From: Melastoma dodecandrum
Taxonomy: Eukaryota > Streptophyta > Magnoliopsida > Myrtales > Melastomataceae
DNA: 64,000 bases
Assembly (NCBI GenBank): GCA_029817715.1
Contig: JARUPY010000149.1
Coordinates: 248,001 to 312,000, forward strand
Direction of reading: 5' to 3'
A program made the position numbers and the translations under genes. Below the pieces are notes generated by a model. It did no database searches. It saw only the letters and a program-made list of their open reading frames with translations, and had not been told where the DNA came from. This document shows, piece after piece, positions 1 through 10,892 of this stretch (position 1 is the stretch's first letter; every line of letters begins with the position of its first letter).

Positions 1-557
1 GACCACATAACTAGTAAAAGAACTTGTAAATTTTACTAATTTTGTTACTGTTCACTTTTAGTAAATTTTACTAAATTTGCGTTGATTTTACTAAGAAATC
101 ACCTTTTTTAGTAAAAGTACGACATAATTAGTAAAAAAATTTGTAAATTTTACTAATTTTGTTACTGTTCAGTTTTAGTAAATTTTACTAAATCTGTGTT
201 TAGTATTTTTTTTGAAATAGTTTCCACATTTTTTTAGTAATCGTTTACTAAAAATATGAGAGAATTCCTAATATGTTTAGTATATTTTACTAAAAATTTT
301 ATGTCCAAGTTTAGTAATTATTACTAATTTTTGTTAGTAAAAGCTTTCATTTTTTTAGTAATATTTACTACTTTTTTACTGTTCACTTTAAGTAAAAATT
401 ACTTCTTTTATTTTGTAAAACATAACTAAAATTAGTAATAGTTTATTTATTTTATTGTGATATTTAGTAAAACACTGTTTGAGTTAGTTAAAGTGTTAGT
501 AGAGTTGTACGGGTTTCGTAAATGTTTGCTGATTTCTACATGATTTTATAGAAAATA
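1..557. mobile_element. MULE terminal-repeat-like fragment (TTAGTAA-rich)
   Basis: This AT-rich stretch is saturated with the heptamers TTAGTAA and TTACTAA and short derivatives, with interspersed GTTGACTTTACTAA-like phrases. The same vocabulary makes up the long terminal inverted repeats of the Mutator-like elements at 10893, 27075 and 55894. No terminal GGAAG sequence is present, so the outer end lies outside the window or is lost. At about 558 the sequence switches abruptly to the 3' end of a DUF594 gene. No coding potential is seen. The assignment to the same MULE family rests on composition and repeated words and is an inference. Confidence 0.6.
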
Positions 558-561
558 TTTA

Positions 562-600
562 CTTGGGGATTGGCCCGCATTTCCCGTATCCAGAAGTTTA
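562..600 (+). pseudogene. DUF594 gene 3'-end scrap
   Basis: The segment matches the last dozen codons of the other cluster members (Leu-Gly-Ile-Gly-Pro-His-Phe-Pro-Tyr-Pro-Glu in the intact copies), joined to MULE-like repeat on its left. The termination codon context is altered. From 600 to about 750 the DNA still resembles the 3' flank of other copies (a CTGTGTAGTCAAA...GATTCATCC phrase also seen near 20200 and 54110). No function is expected. Confidence 0.7.
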
Positions 601-1277
601 AAATTGAAGAGGTATATCGGGTAGCTGGGTGATTTGATTATCATATTCTGATGAAATGTCTGTGTAGTCAAACGATTCATCCCAGAGTTTCAGCACTAAC
701 AACAGCAGCTTCTTGCATCTGCAGAAGGAAAGCTTTGACAACAATTGCAGTTGGAGGTTTTGTTTAGTGGTAATGTTAATTGCAGCAGCAACAATCCTGT
801 CTTTGCTGCAAAACCAGTTCGGTTTATGGAACAACTGAGCATATCGGAGGATATTAGAGGAAGACTGATGGCAATTCTCAGTTATAGAATTTAGAAGAGG
901 CATTTATTGGAGAAATGTGTTGATCACAATGAAAAGGTCGAGCTGCCGAACTGAAGCCACGTGCTTTGCGTGAAATGTCACTGTGAATGGTCCTCATCCT
1001 CTCTCTCTTTGCATTCACACGCAAAAACAAGGATGGCACTAAAAGAAGAGCATGTGCAACTTAATCAAGCAAAGTTTTGTTCTGTCCTTTTTGCTATTTT
1101 TACAAGTTTAGCATATTCCTTGTATTTAACACTTATTCAACATGGGGGAGTTTCAGTTCTTAGAACCTGTGCATTAATCCGAGTTCCGGCGCACACGGAC
1201 AAACACGCAAACACACATAGTTTCTGACAAAAGTAGCTGCTAAATGAGGAGGAGCTGTAAAATGAAGCTAAAGGATA
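601..1277. other. Intergenic, decayed cluster flank
   Basis: No gene is supported here. The first part resembles the 3' flank of DUF594 genes. Around 1140-1210 there is a degenerate copy of the sequence that lies just upstream of DUF4220 start codons (a TTCTTAGAACCTGTGCATTAATCC-like phrase comparable to 1715-1770 and 21500-21530). Short open frames overlap each other on both strands and show no family resemblance. Confidence 0.5.
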
Positions 1278-1808
1278 ATGAAACATGAACACAGAATTCA
1301 AAAGAAAGTGGTGTACTTCGGCTACCAGACGAAAGCGCCGAGGCAAATCCACAAGGTGGCACGAGTGGCAGGCCCACCACAGAACGAAACTGCGATTTGG
1401 AGCGGAGATTCGGGAGTGCTTGTGATGTTGGTTTTCCAGTTGACGATTCTCTTTGTAATCCACCGCCATTTCCTGCATCCCGACGATAAGTATCTTCATT
1501 GGAGAAGAGATCTGGTAGCCCGTGATTCGGGTAATTATCGAAATATACCATGGACAAGCACCTCAAACACCAAAAAGGAGGTAAACCAGACGAAGAGAAT
1601 GTGATACTTAGTGACTGATTCACAACTTAATCAAGTAAAGTTTTGTTCCGTAGATTTTGAGCTAAATCCAAGAAGTTAAGTATATTCTTTGTAGTAATAA
1701 GGGGTGTTTAAGTTTTGAGATCTTTCAACTTGTGGCATTATCATTCCAGGATTCGGCACATGTGCGCTCGTACAAAAATACGCAGCCTCAAACAAGCTAA
1801 CTGTCATC
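1278..1808 (+). promoter_or_regulatory. Conserved upstream block of a DUF4220 gene
   Basis: About 530 bp directly upstream of the start codon are repeated, with divergence, upstream of or near other copies: 4250-4690, 10440-10892, 22880-23514 and 63440-63890. The last 120 bp alone recur at 56770-56896. The repeated phrases include GAGATTCGGGAGTGCTTGTGATG, ATGGACAAGCACCTCAAACACC and TAGTAATAAGGGGTGTTTAAG. Open frames across the block shift between copies, so it is probably a promoter plus 5'UTR rather than coding DNA. No TATA box was assigned with confidence. Confidence 0.55.
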
Positions 1809-3851
1809 ATGGCTGAAAGATTCATGTCGGCGAGCTTGCAGGAAATCTGGAACGCTTCTAACGTTCGAGGTTTCATGATGCTTAGCCTTTTCCTCCAGGT
1901 GCTACTCGCATCCATCGCCCACCTGAGGAGGGCTTCCACCAGCAGGTTCTTTCTATTTGTTATATGGTCGGCCTACTTCTTGGCAGATTGGGCGGCAACG
2001 TTCACGTTCGGGCTGATCTCAAATGCACAACGAATCGACTCGATCTCCCCTCCGGAAGTCAACGAGAACCTCATGGCTTTTTGGGCTGCTTTCCTCCTGA
2101 TCCACCTTGGCGGTCCGGACATGATCACCGCCTTCTCCCTAGAGGACAACGCCCTTTGGATGCGCCATCTCGTTGGGCTCATCGCCCAATTGTCCACCTT
2201 CTTTTACATATTCTTCAAGACCCTCCCTGACAATAACCTCATCGCCCCCACAATCCTGACTGCCGTCGCTGGAGCAATCAAATACGGTGAGAGGACCAGA
2301 TCGTTATATCTTGCAAGCATGGAAAACCTCAAGAAGTCCACCGGGAAACTGCCTGTTACAAGTCTTGAAGCCTTGGAGGGAGGAGATTTTCACGGTACTA
2401 CTGGGAAAGAAGCCTATTACTTCTTCCAAATATTCAAAGGTCTAGTAGTAGAAATCAATCCCAACCATGCAGAGCGAGCACAGAGCCGTGAGCTCTTCCA
2501 ACAGAAAGATGCGAAAGAGGCCTTTGACCTGATGGTAACCGAGCTGTATCTTCTGTTCGAATTGTTCTACACGAAAATCTCATCCGTAAATTCTTCGTTG
2601 GGGGTGATCGTTCGCATCATCACATTGTATAGCGTTATTGGGGCTCTAATATTGTACAGCCTTTTGGAGAAGAAGGGATTCCATGAGGTTGATATTTGGA
2701 TCACCTATTTCTTGCTTGGCGGCACTGTTGCTCTCGAGATGACTAATGGAATGATGATCATGTTTTCCAATTGGAAGGGTCCGATGAGGTGGTTCCATAT
2801 TGGATGGTGTCTGCTTCAAGCAGTGTGCTTTGTCATTCCGTTTATTATAATCGTGGTTGTAGGAGTAATCTTGTCAGTTCCGTGTGGTTGCTTTGAACTC
2901 GTGGTTGAGTCGTGGAGCAAGAAGTTGGGCGCGTTCAGTTTGTTGTCGCATTGCATCGAACATTGTCATAGACGTGGTAACAAACCATTGAAGTATGCTC
3001 ACTTGATTTATCGTAAGCCTGACCTCGTCGCATTCTCTTTGTTTTCCGGATAATCGAAGAACCTACTTCACCTGAAAAACTTTTGAATCCCTGCAGGAAC
3101 TGTCACCAGAAGAAAAAAGGGAGGCGTATCATGGAATGTCTTTGATGTGGAAACCCGAGACTTCATTTTCAAGGAGTTGAAGGAAAGAGCATCGGCGGCC
3201 GATGATGAGGACCAAGTGAAGGAGATCTACGAGGCGAGAGGGAGCTGGATATTGACGAAATTAGGGAACTCGGATGGGTTGATGCGATATGTGAAGAAGT
3301 TTGACTACGACAGGAGCCTTCTAGTGTGGCACATCGCCACCGAAATATGCCATAATGCCAACATAGCCGTGGAGGCAGCCGACCACAAGCAGAGGAAGTT
3401 GGCCGTTAAGTTGTCGTATTACATGCATTATCTCCTGATCAAGAAGCCCGAGATGATGTCTGCGGTGGCGGGGATTGGCCACATAAGGTATGGTGATACT
3501 TGTGCCGAAGTAGAACATTTCTGCAGGGTATACAAAGCGAAGGCCGTGAGTGAGTTCTGCAATAAGATATTGAACGAAGATACGAGCATCGAACCCGTTG
3601 ACGTGTGCAAAGACAAGCGCACCTCCGTCTTGTCGGACGCGTGCAATCTGGCCCGATTACTGATGCAGAAGGACAACAAATGGAAGTTAATAAGTGGAGT
3701 CTGGGTGGAGCTGCTTACGTATGCGGCCGGCCACTGCAGGGCTGAGAAACACGCTCGGGCAGTGTGCGAAGGAGGTGAGCTCGTGACTATCGTCTGGCTG
3801 TTGATGGGTCACTTGGGGATCGGCCCACATTTCCCATATCCAGAAGATTAA
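1809..3851 (+). CDS. DUF4220/DUF594 membrane protein, copy A (intact, 2 exons)
   Basis: This is a plant-specific protein of unknown function with an N-terminal DUF4220 and a C-terminal DUF594. I predict exons 1809-3012 and 3097-3851, joined in phase 1 across an 84-bp GTAAGC...CTGCAG intron, giving 652 residues. Without splicing, the first frame stops at 3053. Exon 1 (residues 1-401) shows hydrophobic segments near 21-38, 46-70, 87-105, 121-138, 144-158, 264-286, 295-318 and 332-358. The DUF4220 hallmark GGPDMITAFSLEDN is at 101-114. Exon 2 carries the DUF594 signature WHIATEICH, the LSYYMHYLLIKKPE block and the C-terminal GHCRAEKHAR...WLLMGHLGIG block. The location is presumably an endomembrane or the plasma membrane. 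The gene is the left-most intact member of the cluster. The start is chosen because all copies share M-A-E-x-F-M or a close variant. The family call is strong and the role unknown. Confidence 0.88.
3013..3096 (+). other. Predicted 84-bp intron of copy A
   Basis: The donor GTAAGC is at 3013 and the acceptor CTGCAG ends at 3096. The phase is 1, and the join restores a Tyr-Arg-Thr-Val-Thr-Arg-Arg-Lys frame. Copies at 19317-19400, 24714-24797, 53241-53324 and 62566-62649 have exactly the same length and position. The copy at 58101-58191 is 7 bp longer. Confidence 0.8.
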
Positions 3852-4249
3852 AAATGGGTATTTCAGGTAGCTGGGATTGATTTTATAATCAGATTCTTCT
3901 CAGTTGTTATCGCATTGCATCTGACAATGTCATGGAAGAGATAACAAAACTTATGAAGTATGATATTCAGGGTATCTCGTCGCATTGAACTCCTTACATT
4001 ACTACTAGTTCGGTTCGAATCCAGATGTTGAATCATGTTTATAAATTCCCTCCACGTTTATCTTCTTCGAGTCCACCCAAATTCCCTCGGGGAAACCACA
4101 AGCAGCCTCGAAAGGATAGATACAGTTAAACAACAATCGGAGGGGAGGCAGGCAGGCAGGCTACTACCAAACAGACGCTGTTCTTCAACGAATATTAAGC
4201 CTGATCTCGATTTATTTGAGCTATAAAGAGTTTATTTATAGCTAAAAAA
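3852..4249. other. Intergenic 3' flank of copy A
   Basis: Apart from short similarities to exon 1 at about 3900-3965 (a decayed CATTGCATC...AACAAAACTTATGAAGTATG phrase, comparable to 24651-24695), nothing is supported here. There is a short (GGCA)n-like tract near 4145-4160. Confidence 0.5.
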
Positions 4250-4689
4250 AATCAAAAGGAAGTGGTCTACCCTCAGCTACCACGCGAAAGCGCCGAGGCA
4301 AATACCACCACCGAACGAAAGTGTGCACGGGTGCGGGGGAATTCGGGAGTGCTTGTGATGTCGGTTTTCAAGTTGATCATTCACATCGTAATCAACCCAC
4401 ATTTCCTGCATCTCGAAGATTAGTAGTATCTTCACTAGAGAAGAGATCTGGTAGCACGTGATTCGGGGAGTTATCGAAATATACTATGGATTAGCACCTC
4501 AAACACCAATTAGGAAGTAAACCAAATGAAGAGAATGTAATAAATAATTAGGGATTGAATCATAACTTAATCGAGCAAAGTTTTGTTGCATAGATTGTGC
4601 TAAAAATCCAACAAGTTTAGTATATTCTTTGGAGTAATACGGGGGGTTTAAGTGTAAAGCCCCAAGAACTTGTGTCACTGTCATTCAAG
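4250..4689 (+). promoter_or_regulatory. Conserved upstream block of the copy B pseudogene
   Basis: This is a diverged copy of the block found at 1278-1808. It has the same order of phrases, including GAATTCGGGAGTGCTTGTGATGTCGG and TTTAGTATATTCTTTGGAGTAATA. It leads into a DUF4220 exon that has lost its start codon. Confidence 0.5.
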
Positions 4690-5095
4690 GATTCAGAACA
4701 CGTCCGCTCATACAAACAAGCTACTCGCATACACCGCCCCGCTGAGGAAGGCTTCCACCAGCAGGATCTTTGCGTTTGTTATATGGTCAGCCTACTTCGT
4801 GGCTGATTGGGCAGCGACATTCACGTTCGGGTTGATCTCAAAGGCACGACGCATCGACTCGATCTCCCCTCCAAAACTGAACGAGAACCTCATGGCATTT
4901 TGGGCTACTTTCCTCCTGATTCACCTTTTTTGGCCCGGACACAATCACCACCTTCTCCCTGGAGGACAACATCCTTTTGGATGCAGCATCTCGTTGGGCT
5001 CATTGCCCAATTGTTCACTTCCCTGACAATAACCTCATCTCGCCCACAATCCTGATTGCAGTTGCCGGAGCATTCAAGTACGAGGAGAGGACGTA
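4690..5095 (+). pseudogene. DUF4220 exon-1 pseudogene, copy B, truncated
   Basis: The sequence aligns with exon 1 of the intact copies from just before the start codon to about residue 165. A deletion joins the upstream CAAACAAGCTA directly to the CTACTCGCATACACCGCCC segment and removes the ATG and the first ~30 codons. Further indels lie near 4930-5030: the GGPD region is frameshifted and a stretch around ACTTCCCTGACAAT is missing. At about 5096 it is cut off by the integrase part of a gypsy-type retrotransposon. It cannot make a normal protein. Confidence 0.8.
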
Positions 5096-5096
5096 G

Positions 5097-6150
5097 ACCG
5101 TTTTTCGAAGATGGTTCATTTTATACCATGCTCGAAGACAAGTGATGCAACTCACATCGCCGATTGATTTTTCAGATAAGTTGTGAGATTACATGGCATA
5201 CCGGCGTCTATTGTTTCTAACCGAGACATTAGATTTATGAGTCACTTTTGGAGGACATTGTGGAGGAAGTTCGGCACGGAGTTAAAATATTCCAGCACTT
5301 GTCATCCTCAAACAGATAGGCAGACCGAGGTTGTGAACATGAGTTTGGGTAACTTGTTAAGATGTCTTGTTGAGAATAATGTGAAGAGTTGGGATTTTGT
5401 GATTCCTCAAGCTGAGTTGCTTACAACAACTCAGTAAATAGAAGCATAAAGAAAACTCCTTTTGAAACTGCATATGGATTACAACCCCAGCATGTTGTCG
5501 ACCTAGTTCCACTTCCTGAGGATGTCCGAGTACGTGATGATGGTGAAGCTTTTGCTGAGTATGTGCGATGAATTCACAAAGATGTTCGAAGTGCTTTGAA
5601 GGCAAGTAATGAGGCCTATGCTACAGCAGCTAATGAGCATCGCCGAGTGAAAGATTTTAATGCTGGAGATCTGTCCATGGTGCACTTGAAGAGAGAGAGT
5701 TTTCCAAAGGGGACTTACCACAAGCTGAAAGTGAGGAAATTCGGACCTTGTAAGGTGTTGAAGAAGATAAGTTCGAATTCTTATGTGATAGAACTACCTC
5801 ATGAGCTGCAGATCAGTCCGGTCTTTAATGTCTCCGATTTATATGAGTTTGTGGGAGCCGATGAAGGTTATGTTGTCCAAGAGCAGATCAAAGAACTTCC
5901 AAAGGCCACAAAGGATGTTATTGAAGATGTTTTAGATGTGAAGGAGGCTAAATCAAGGAGAGAGAATCAATAAGGAGATTCTTGGTGAAATGGTTGGGAA
6001 AGCCAGCAACGGAAAGTGCCTGGATAGCTAAAGAAGAGTTGAAAAAGACTGATCCTGAGATTTATGCAGAGATCATCAAAGTTTTCGCACCGGAGTTGTA
6101 AACTTTCCAACCCGAGGAGATTGATGCATGAGAAGGAAAAAGAAGACGGG
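5097..6150 (+). mobile_element. Ty3/gypsy integrase fragment (pol 3' end), degenerate
   Basis: Broken frames encode the C-terminal part of a retrotransposon polyprotein. The integrase core is seen at 5185-5435: LHGIPASIVSNRD with the second catalytic Asp, then CHPQTDRQTEVVN with the catalytic Glu in the T-E-V context. The GPY/F-like region is at 5596-5960 (RKFGPCKVLKKISSNSYVIELP). A chromodomain-like tail follows near 5975-6075 (LVKWLGKPATESAWI). In-frame stops and shifts occur at about 5177, 5436 and 5970. The 5' portion (gag, protease, RT, RNase H) is missing. The chromodomain-like end suggests a chromovirus lineage, which is an inference from motifs. Confidence 0.8.
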
Positions 6151-6164
6151 AAAGGGAGGGGGGG

Positions 6165-6510
6165 TGTTAGCGTAGGAGCTTTTGGATATGGGAAAAGAAA
6201 GGGCGAAAGAGATTAAGATTGGTGGTTGTTGTAGGGATGCGTCTTGTAATAATAATCATATGCAACTAAAAAAAAAAAACTATTATGGTATTTTTTTGGT
6301 TTGTCTCATTACACGATACAGATTCATTCTAAGACCCAATAAGGAGATGCTTGTAAAGTAATGAGAACAATTGTTATTTTACCTATTATCTGATTTTAAG
6401 AATTTCTTGAGGTTTTCTTACAAACCTAGAATTTTCTATCGTTCCCTTCATCCTATTCGTTTTCTCCTCATTCTTCCATGATTTATCCTATTTTTGCTAC
6501 GCTACTCCAT
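6165..6510 (+). repeat. Probable 3' LTR of the gypsy element
   Basis: A polypurine run (AAAGGGAGGGGGGG, ending at 6164) is followed by TGTTAGCGTAGGAGC, the expected PPT/LTR boundary. The far end is near GCTACGCTACTCCA (about 6496-6509), whose CTACGCTA mirrors the TAGCGTAG at the start. The end is approximate. No target duplication could be checked because the 5' side of the element is deleted. Confidence 0.55.
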
Positions 6511-9220
6511 CACCGAGACATTCATTGTGATTGACTTAGTCGTTATAATGTGAAGTCTACTATGTCGAATGTGAAATGATAGAAAAACGAGATAACTTTG
6601 TCCTTATAATTATATTTTGTCCCTATATTTGCCTTGACCTTTTAGGAAAAGACCTATTATTTAATAGAGCCAATACATGGTTATTCTTTCGATGTAGTTT
6701 AAAACATTACTCTCTTAAAAGGTGTGTGATTACACCAAAAGTATCTGAAAGGTATATACTACTTAGAGTGTAAATAAATTTATCAACCATGGTTGTTTAT
6801 TCGCTTTGTGACTTTTATGAACCATTATTTGACTCGTTGGTCTAGGTTGATATACATAAGATAGTTGTATGCATAATTATGTGAGCAACTAAAGTTACTT
6901 CGTATTTGTCCGGTAACCGTTTGGCTGCCAAAGTGGCTCGTTTGCATTGACCAGCGAGATGCTTTATGGGCACGTGCATTCAGGTGAGTTACTTTAGATT
7001 TGTGCTTTGAGTGTTTGGCTGCCAAAATGGCTAACTTAGAGTGACGGTTGAGATTTTCTAAATCTTGTTGAAGGTATGTTCGGAGACTTGGGTGTACTGG
7101 TGTAGGGATCTTTCTGCCCAAAGGCGGTAGATTCTTACATTTGGTGCATTTTGAGTATTTCTATGGAGATCATTGGGTTGGTCTCTAATTGATAGTCGTT
7201 ATACTATCGGTTGCTCATTGGTTCATGTATAAATAGTCTCTTTTGATTTGCTTGAAATGATAAAAATTTAGATGTCTTGAATTGACTTGTATAAGAGGGT
7301 AAATCATAATGTGCACTTACGTATCAACGTGAATTTCTTGAATATGTCACTTTGTTTGCTTGTGGGCTAAATAGGGTTTTACGAGCATCCTGGAATTAGA
7401 AGATTTCACATGATGATACGGGCATTTGGTTGCCAAAGCGACTCGCTCATTGAGATCCGTGAAATCTACTTGTGTGATAATGTATTACATTAATTATGGG
7501 TTTACATAATTTATTTTTCTAGTATTCAACTAGATTGTCGAGTTGGGAGGGAAGATTTGATAAGCATCTCGATATGAGAGATTTCACATGACGATACAGG
7601 TGTTTAGTCGCCAAAGTGACTCGCTTGTTGAGATCCGTGGAGTCGCTTATGTGATATGTATTGTGATAGTTGTGAATAAATATGATTTGTGATTATAGAC
7701 AGATGACTTTGGCTGCTTATTTATAAATTATGTGAAGAGGATAAGCACTCAAATAATGAAGTACTACTTAATAGTAACTTAGCCAAAGATCTGGAGATTT
7801 AAATATGTCTCAATAAACTTGTGGAGCCATTGATTTCATTGCATATGTGAGATCGATTATGAAAGTTTGTTTCTAAAATTGATTAGATCTGTGGGAGATT
7901 ATTTGAAAATATACATATAATCAAGGAACAAGTTGAAGGGTTTTCGATGAAAGTTTTATAAATTTTTCATGTTGTAATTAGAAAATAATGTCATATAAAG
8001 ATTTTCTGTGAGTATTGTTTCATTTCTAACCAAGAGGAATAAGACATGGAGCCTAGCGAGCCCTTATTGTTATTATTCGTGGCATGTATTTTGATTTGTT
8101 TGGTTAGTGGGAGCCTTATATCCACATCTTTTTTGATAGACATGATTATTTGACTGTCGTATTTGACACATGCTTTGTACATGTAGAATATCAGATTTGA
8201 TGATAGTTGATTATCTGGTTTATTATGTGCACATTGTTAATAGTCTTAAGGTCTAGTGTCTATCTTGAGTATGATGGTTATGTAGAATTTGTATGTCTCA
8301 AAGGACACCATTAAGGTTATATCGAGATCTATGTTTTGAGACATACAGAGTAGTAGTGCTCAGTTTTCATTTCATCCGACTTGTTTGAAGCCTATAGTTT
8401 ACGGATGTTTACTCTGGTTTCACCAAGGTATACAGGTTACAGAGGTTATTCTCTAACCTTGGTGAAATGTAAAGGTGACAAATATTCTTGATTTCATCCG
8501 GCTTCTTAGAACATTAAGGTTACAAATAGTAACTCCGGTTTTACTAAGTATTCAGGTTACAGAGATGGCTTTCTCTGACTTTGTGAAACATTAAGGTTAC
8601 GGAGGGAGATGATCTCATCTGGCTTTTCTGAAGCATTAAGGTTACAAATGAGTACTCTGGTTTCTCTGAAGTATAAAGATTACGGATCGTGCACTCCGAC
8701 TTCAGTACAATGTAAAAGTTATAGAGTTATTTAATTACTAAAGAAAAACTTGAGACTTGATGTTTGTTCTTGAGTATGACGGTTTTGTCAATATAGTTTG
8801 TCTCTAATAAAGCACAGTGCAGTTTGCGCGCTTTAAGGTTTATGAGACATGTTACGGAGCAGTTTTGCTCTATTGTCTTTCTGGCTAAATGTGGGCATAA
8901 GGTTACAGAAAGATGATGACCGACTAAAAGTAACATCATTCAGATCACATTAAGGGATGTTATTTTAAGCTACATCGCCACATTGACCTATTGACTTTAG
9001 CGTTATTGGCGCTTATGATCATCGTTGTCCAACACCGTTAAATGGTATGACGACGACTATGGTTCAGTACTAGTAGCGTTAATGGTCGGGGTTGTTTTTG
9101 ATATGTAGTCTCATATATTGCGTTTTATTATGGTCATTGTTGTATACAGCCTGAGAGTCATTTTCAAAAGTAAATGTTTATTTTAAAGCTTTTTAATTGA
9201 TCATAGCCCAAGTGGGAGAA
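6511..9220. mobile_element. Non-coding retroelement debris with internal repeats
   Basis: No protein domain is recognisable. The stretch contains two related ~65-bp units at about 7405-7470 and 7575-7650 (GATTTCACATGAYGATACRGG...GACTCGCTYRTTGAGATCCGTG). It also has a degenerate tandem array at about 8400-8720, and ends in a polypurine-like AGTGGGAGAA at 9211-9220. I read this as the non-coding interior or LTR of one or more decayed LTR elements. Confidence 0.4.
8395..8725 (+). repeat. Degenerate tandem repeat, ~60-bp unit
   Basis: The phrase AAGGTTACRGA...CTCYGRYTTYWCTGAAG recurs about five to six times with substitutions (for example near 8434, 8515, 8553, 8595, 8637 and 8680). The unit spacing is irregular, about 40-80 bp. 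It lies in retroelement debris and has no coding reading. Confidence 0.5.
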
Positions 9221-9992
9221 TGTTATAATTTTATTTTTACCTTTATTATTTTATTTTATTTTTATAAAATTTTTTATTGGGCTATAATAAATTATCGATT
9301 TCGATTTTATAAAAATAGGCTATATTACGATATATGAGACAATACATGATAGCCCCTTTTGGTTTTGAGTGATCTATAGGCTTTTACGACATCTCGGTTT
9401 TATTTTTTATTGATGTGGGTTGGACGGCAACTCTGTATAGGCCAAATGTCGACAGAAGCCCGTGATGGAAGAGCCCGTCACATTTATAATAGCGTTAGGT
9501 CCCCTCTACCATTGATAGATTTTTTGATAGTTCTATCGACCGTCTCGTCAGGAGAGAGGGGAAGAGCTGTGGCACCTTGTTCACGTTTCTTGTAGATTAT
9601 ATCTATGGATCTTGGCTTACGCGATTGTCTTAGAGATCATTGCGCAAACATCCACGCTTCAGTTTTCTCCCTTTTGGTGTCTCAAATGGACTGCGGCGAT
9701 CTTGGTTTGCGATTAAATCGCTTACAGAGAGGTCTGGCAACAGTCGACAGATTTGACTTTTGGGGATACCATGAAGGTATTGTTTAAGTCTAAAAGTGCA
9801 AAGCACGGGATAGAGCTGGAGCCATGGTGCACGGTGGTTGCTCGGGAGCGCGAGTACTTTGATCGTGTGGAAGGCTAAGCAACTGTCATAGGCGGTGGCA
9901 GTGCTCTCAGGAAGACACGACGGGTGAAGGGGTGACCTCTTCGGGGTTCCGGAGGTTCAGGGAAGGAGAATCGATTGGCCCAAGGTGGAGAT
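9221..9992. mobile_element. Copia-like LTR start and internal debris
   Basis: TGTTATAATTTTATT begins at 9221 right after the purine-rich AGTGGGAGAA, a typical 3' PPT/LTR junction. The end of this LTR was not found. The DNA from about 9790 to 9992 is GC-richer and ends with CAAGGTGGAGAT, a second PPT immediately before the LTR at 9993. It is therefore probably the 3' interior of another element. No recognisable protein is encoded. Confidence 0.4.
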
Positions 9993-10439
9993 TGTTAGGA
10001 TTTGGTCCGAAGTTGAGATTTTTTGAGATTACGTAATATTGCGAAAGTATAATATCTCATATGGTTAGGTATCATATGATTCTGGGATAATAACTAGATA
10101 TTATTGTATTAGATGACAAGTTATGACTATCTATAAATATGGACTTTGTCTAGGTTATTAGGTGTGTGACATTTGATGCTTTTGTATGACATTCGAGAAA
10201 GAAAATTATCAGGTCGGGCTAGAGGTTCTTCTACGAGATTCAGAGTTAAGATTTTCTTATATCTTGAGTGGGTGAGCGACATTTGGTGCTTTTGTAATCT
10301 CTGTTGTCTAATGGAATCACCCGAGGAACTCTCCGTGGACGTAGGCCGATTTTGGCCCAATCACATAAATTTTACGTGTGCTGTTTTTTGTCCAAGTTTC
10401 ACCATCGAGACTCGACATGACAGCGAAATTTCCCCAACA
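9993..10439 (+). repeat. Probable LTR (447 bp)
   Basis: The stretch starts TGTTAGGATTTGG right after a PPT-like AAGGTGGAGAT and ends ATTTCCCCAACA, so it has TG...CA ends and plausible LTR length. A short internal repetition is present (TGACATTTGATGCTTTTGTA near 10167 and CGACATTTGGTGCTTTTGTA near 10278). The sequence right after it, from 10440, is the conserved DUF4220 upstream block. The LTR therefore bounds a cluster unit on its left. Confidence 0.6.
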
Positions 10440-10892
10440 CAGAGAACCGGCACATGAGTTAAAAGGAAAATGGTGCACCTCGATATCGTGCAATTCTTGC
10501 CATCTGATTAAAGCCGTTAGGCAAATGCACGAGGTCACGCGAGTGGCAGGCCCACCAAAGAGCACGAAATTCACGCAGGAGTGGAGATTCGGGAGTGCTT
10601 GTGACGTTGGTTTTCAAGTTGATCATTCACTTTGTAATCCACCGACATTTCCTACATCCCGAGATCTGGACAAGCACCTCAAACACCATAAAGGAGGTAA
10701 AACGAAGATTATGTAGCAATGAAGCGAAGTTTTGTTCCACAGATTGTGCTAAATCAATCCAACAAGTAAAACGAAGATAATGTAGCAATGAAGATAAGTT
10801 TTGTTCCACATATTGTGCTAAATCAATCCAACAAGTTAAGTATATTCCTTGTAGTAATGAGGGGTGTTTAAGTTTTGAGATCCTAAAACTTG
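10440..10892 (+). promoter_or_regulatory. Orphan DUF4220 upstream block, interrupted by MULE 2
   Basis: This copy of the conserved block runs in the usual order to TAGTAATGAGGGGTGTTTAAGTTTTGAGATCCTAAAACTTG. It then stops at exactly the point where other copies continue with TGGCATTATCATTC. MULE element 2 begins at the next base. A ~45-bp part (AGCGAAGTTTTGTTCCACAGATTGTGCTAAATC and its neighbour) is tandemly duplicated at about 10730-10830. It probably was the promoter of the truncated copy C, whose body reappears at 18476. Confidence 0.65.
10884..10892. repeat. Candidate left target-site copy of MULE 2
   Basis: TAAAACTTG directly precedes the GGAAGCGGC terminus. The matching right-hand copy is not in the window because the right end of the element is deleted, so the duplication cannot be confirmed. 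Confidence 0.4.

Noticed and set aside
1278..1604. A 108-codon open frame upstream of copy A, partly repeated at 10378 and 63640
   Set aside because: The same DNA is read in different frames in the different copies and overlaps similar-length frames on the other strand, so it is non-coding upstream sequence.
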